Shown here: positions 3,953 to 5,273 of the stretch, piece by piece
Position numbering within the stretch: the stretch's first letter is position 1
How the letters are laid out: each line of letters begins with the position of its first letter
Assembly: GCA_030833825.1 (NCBI GenBank)
Contig: JAURGL010000106.1
Location: forward strand, 660 to 5,932
Source of the DNA: Vulcanococcus sp. SFB_649D_100_25
Lineage (GTDB): Bacteria; Cyanobacteriota; Cyanobacteriia; PCC-6307; Cyanobiaceae
DNA: 5,273 nt
Direction of reading: 5' to 3'
The notes under the pieces: model-generated
What the model was told of the DNA's origin: nothing
Seen by the model: the letters and a program-made list of their open reading frames with translations, nothing else
Databases searched by the model: none
Translations under genes and position numbers: made by a program

Positions 3953-5273
3953 ATGGGTCTACACGCATCGCCCTGGCACGCGAAAAGTCCCGAGGCGATC
4001 TGGGCGCAACTGGAGAGTGCTGCTGGCGGACTCAGCAGTGCTGAAGCGGTGTTGCGCCTGAAGCGATTTGGGCCCAATGCACTCCCCCAGCCCCCATCAC
4101 CGCGACTGCTGCCGGCCTTGCTGCGGCAGCTGCAGAGCCCCCTGATCGCCGTCCTGCTGCTGGCTGGTGCGATCTCCGCCCTGGTGGGCGACATCAAGGA
4201 CGCCGGATTCATTGCCGCAGTCCTGGTCCTGAACACCCTCGTCGGTGGCCTGCAGGACTGGCGGGCCGAGCGCCGCAGCCACGCCTTGCGGCAGTTGCTC
4301 AAGGTGCGGGCACTGGTGCTGCGCGATGGCGAGGCGCTCGAGCGCGATGCCGAGGAGCTCGTGCCGGGTGATGCGGTCTGGCTTGAAAGTGGCCAGGTGG
4401 TCCCAGCCGATTTGCGTCTGGTGCGCAGCACCAACCTGGAGCTCGATGAATCGCTCCTCAGCGGGGAATCTCTGGCGGTGCACAAGCACGCCGAGGCCCA
4501 TCTGGAGCCAGACATAGCCCTGGCCGATCGCTCCACCATGGCCCACGCCGGCACCACGGTGGTTCGGGGACGCGGCCTGGGGACGGTTGTTGCGACGGGT
4601 TCGGCAACGGAGGTGGGTCAGGTTGCCCATGACCTGCAGACCATCCCCCCTGGTCGACCGCCGCTGCTGGTGCGGATGGATCGCTTCAGCCGGAGCATCG
4701 GCCTGCTGGTGGCCGCCGCTGCGCTACTCGTGGGTTGGCTGGCCATGGCCCGCGGCGGCATCACTCTGTTGGAGGCCCTGCTCTTTGCGGTGGCCCTGGC
4801 GGTCTCAGCCATCCCCGAGGGACTGCCGGTCGCCCTGACGGTGGCCCTGGCGGTGGCCAGCCATCGGATGGCCCAGCGTCAGGTGATCGTGCGGCGCCTG
4901 CCGGCGGTGGAGGGCCTGGGCAGCTGCACCCTGATCGCCAGTGACAAGACGGGGACACTCACCCGCAACGAACTGCGGGTCAGCGCGCTGCAGGTGCAGG
5001 CGGGGGTCCCGATCAGGTTCGATTCACAGGCGGAGCTCCCAGGCGACCTGAAGCGCGAGCTGCAGGCCCTGGCCCGGGTTGCCGTGCTCTGCAACGAGGG
5101 GGACGCCTACCACCGCAGGGGGGATCCCACCGACCTGGCGTTGTTGGATTTCGGAGCTCACCTGGGCTGGAGCCGCCCCACTGCCCTGCTGGCGGAACCG
5201 GAGTGCAACGCGATTCCGTTCGAGCCGGAGCACCGCTATGCCGCCAGTTACCACCGGCAGGCTGACCACAGCA
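3953..5273 (+). CDS. P-type cation-transporting ATPase, P2A (PacL/SERCA-like) class, 3'-truncated by window
   Basis: The first 440 residues of a membrane ion pump that couples ATP hydrolysis, via an aspartyl-phosphate, to cation export are present. The N-terminal cation-ATPase segment (about 7-50, WHAKSPEAIWAQLE then FGPNALP) is followed by TM1 and TM2 (62-80, 84-103). The actuator domain carries VPGD (137-140), VPAD (150-153) and the dephosphorylation motif SGES (170-173, a TGES variant). TM3 (248-266) and TM4 (272-300) follow, with ion-site PEGLP (288-292) after SAI; Glu289 corresponds to SERCA Glu309. The phosphorylation motif is DKTGTLT (331-337, Asp331). The nucleotide domain begins with GDPTDLALL (390-398) and IPFEPEHRYAAS (421-432). 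PEGLP rather than CPx rules out a heavy-metal P1B pump. Calcium is the class default, but the ion cannot be fixed without TM5-TM6, which lie beyond the window. The KGAP nucleotide site and hinge are also outside. ATG 3953 is preferred; a purine-rich GAGGAGGACG lies about 15 bases upstream, inside the preceding gene. Confidence 0.95.
   Translation, partial: MGLHASPWHAKSPEAIWAQLESAAGGLSSAEAVLRLKRFGPNALPQPPSPRLLPALLRQLQSPLIAVLLLAGAISALVGDIKDAGFIAAVLVLNTLVGGLQDWRAERRSHALRQLLKVRALVLRDGEALERDAEELVPGDAVWLESGQVVPADLRLVRSTNLELDESLLSGESLAVHKHAEAHLEPDIALADRSTMAHAGTTVVRGRGLGTVVATGSATEVGQVAHDLQTIPPGRPPLLVRMDRFSRSIGLLVAAAALLVGWLAMARGGITLLEALLFAVALAVSAIPEGLPVALTVALAVASHRMAQRQVIVRRLPAVEGLGSCTLIASDKTGTLTRNELRVSALQVQAGVPIRFDSQAELPGDLKRELQALARVAVLCNEGDAYHRRGDPTDLALLDFGAHLGWSRPTALLAEPECNAIPFEPEHRYAASYHRQADHS

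Noticed and set aside
3895..4557. A 220-codon minus-strand frame opposite the P-type ATPase.
   Set aside because: Ser/Arg-rich composition is the mirror of Leu/Ala-rich coding on the plus strand, and the ATPase motifs there are decisive.

Overview
This 5.3 kb window looks like a picocyanobacterial chromosome (marine or brackish Synechococcus/Cyanobium type). The strongest sign is a 50-residue high-light-inducible (HLIP) protein at 3181-3333 carrying the chlorophyll-binding signature of the light-harvesting-like family. GC-rich codon use, very short intergenic gaps and a run of tiny unannotatable genes fit that group. The organism assignment is inference from content, not from a marker gene.

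Layout. (1) 1-597, + strand: C-terminal part of an RtcB-like protein (RNA ligase superfamily). It enters from outside the window. It has lost the nucleotidyl-acceptor histidine and roughly 40-45 residues just before the C-terminus, so it is either a decaying gene or a repurposed non-ligase. (2) 600-1734, - strand: a 241-residue protein made of two tandem SpoIIAA-like (STAS-related) domains, followed by a small cysteine-rich protein that ends two bases from the RtcB-like stop codon. (3) 1735-2018: divergent intergenic region with a GCAGCAG/CTGCTGC inverted repeat. (4) 2019-2513, + strand: a YbhB/YbcL-type PEBP (Raf-kinase-inhibitor-like) protein. (5) 2625-3946, + strand: an array of five small genes. 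These are two different ribbon-helix-helix (RHH) proteins, the HLIP, and two unrecognised proteins of 75 and 65 residues. Three clear inverted repeats lie in the gaps. (6) 3953 to the window end, + strand: the N-terminal half of a P-type cation ATPase of the P2A (PacL/SERCA-like) class, with the SGES, PEGLP and DKTGT motifs intact. It starts six bases after the 65-residue gene, in the same frame.

How the genes work together. No multi-gene pathway is evident. The tightest pairing is the 65-residue acidic protein with the P-type ATPase, which are very likely co-transcribed. The two RHH proteins are adjacent, and the first is preceded by a perfect 17-base palindromic element that could be an autoregulatory operator. 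I see no mobile element, CRISPR array, tRNA or rRNA. I do not see a convincing new multi-gene system. The points most worth a second look are the damaged RtcB-like protein and the RHH/HLIP small-gene cluster with its palindromes.
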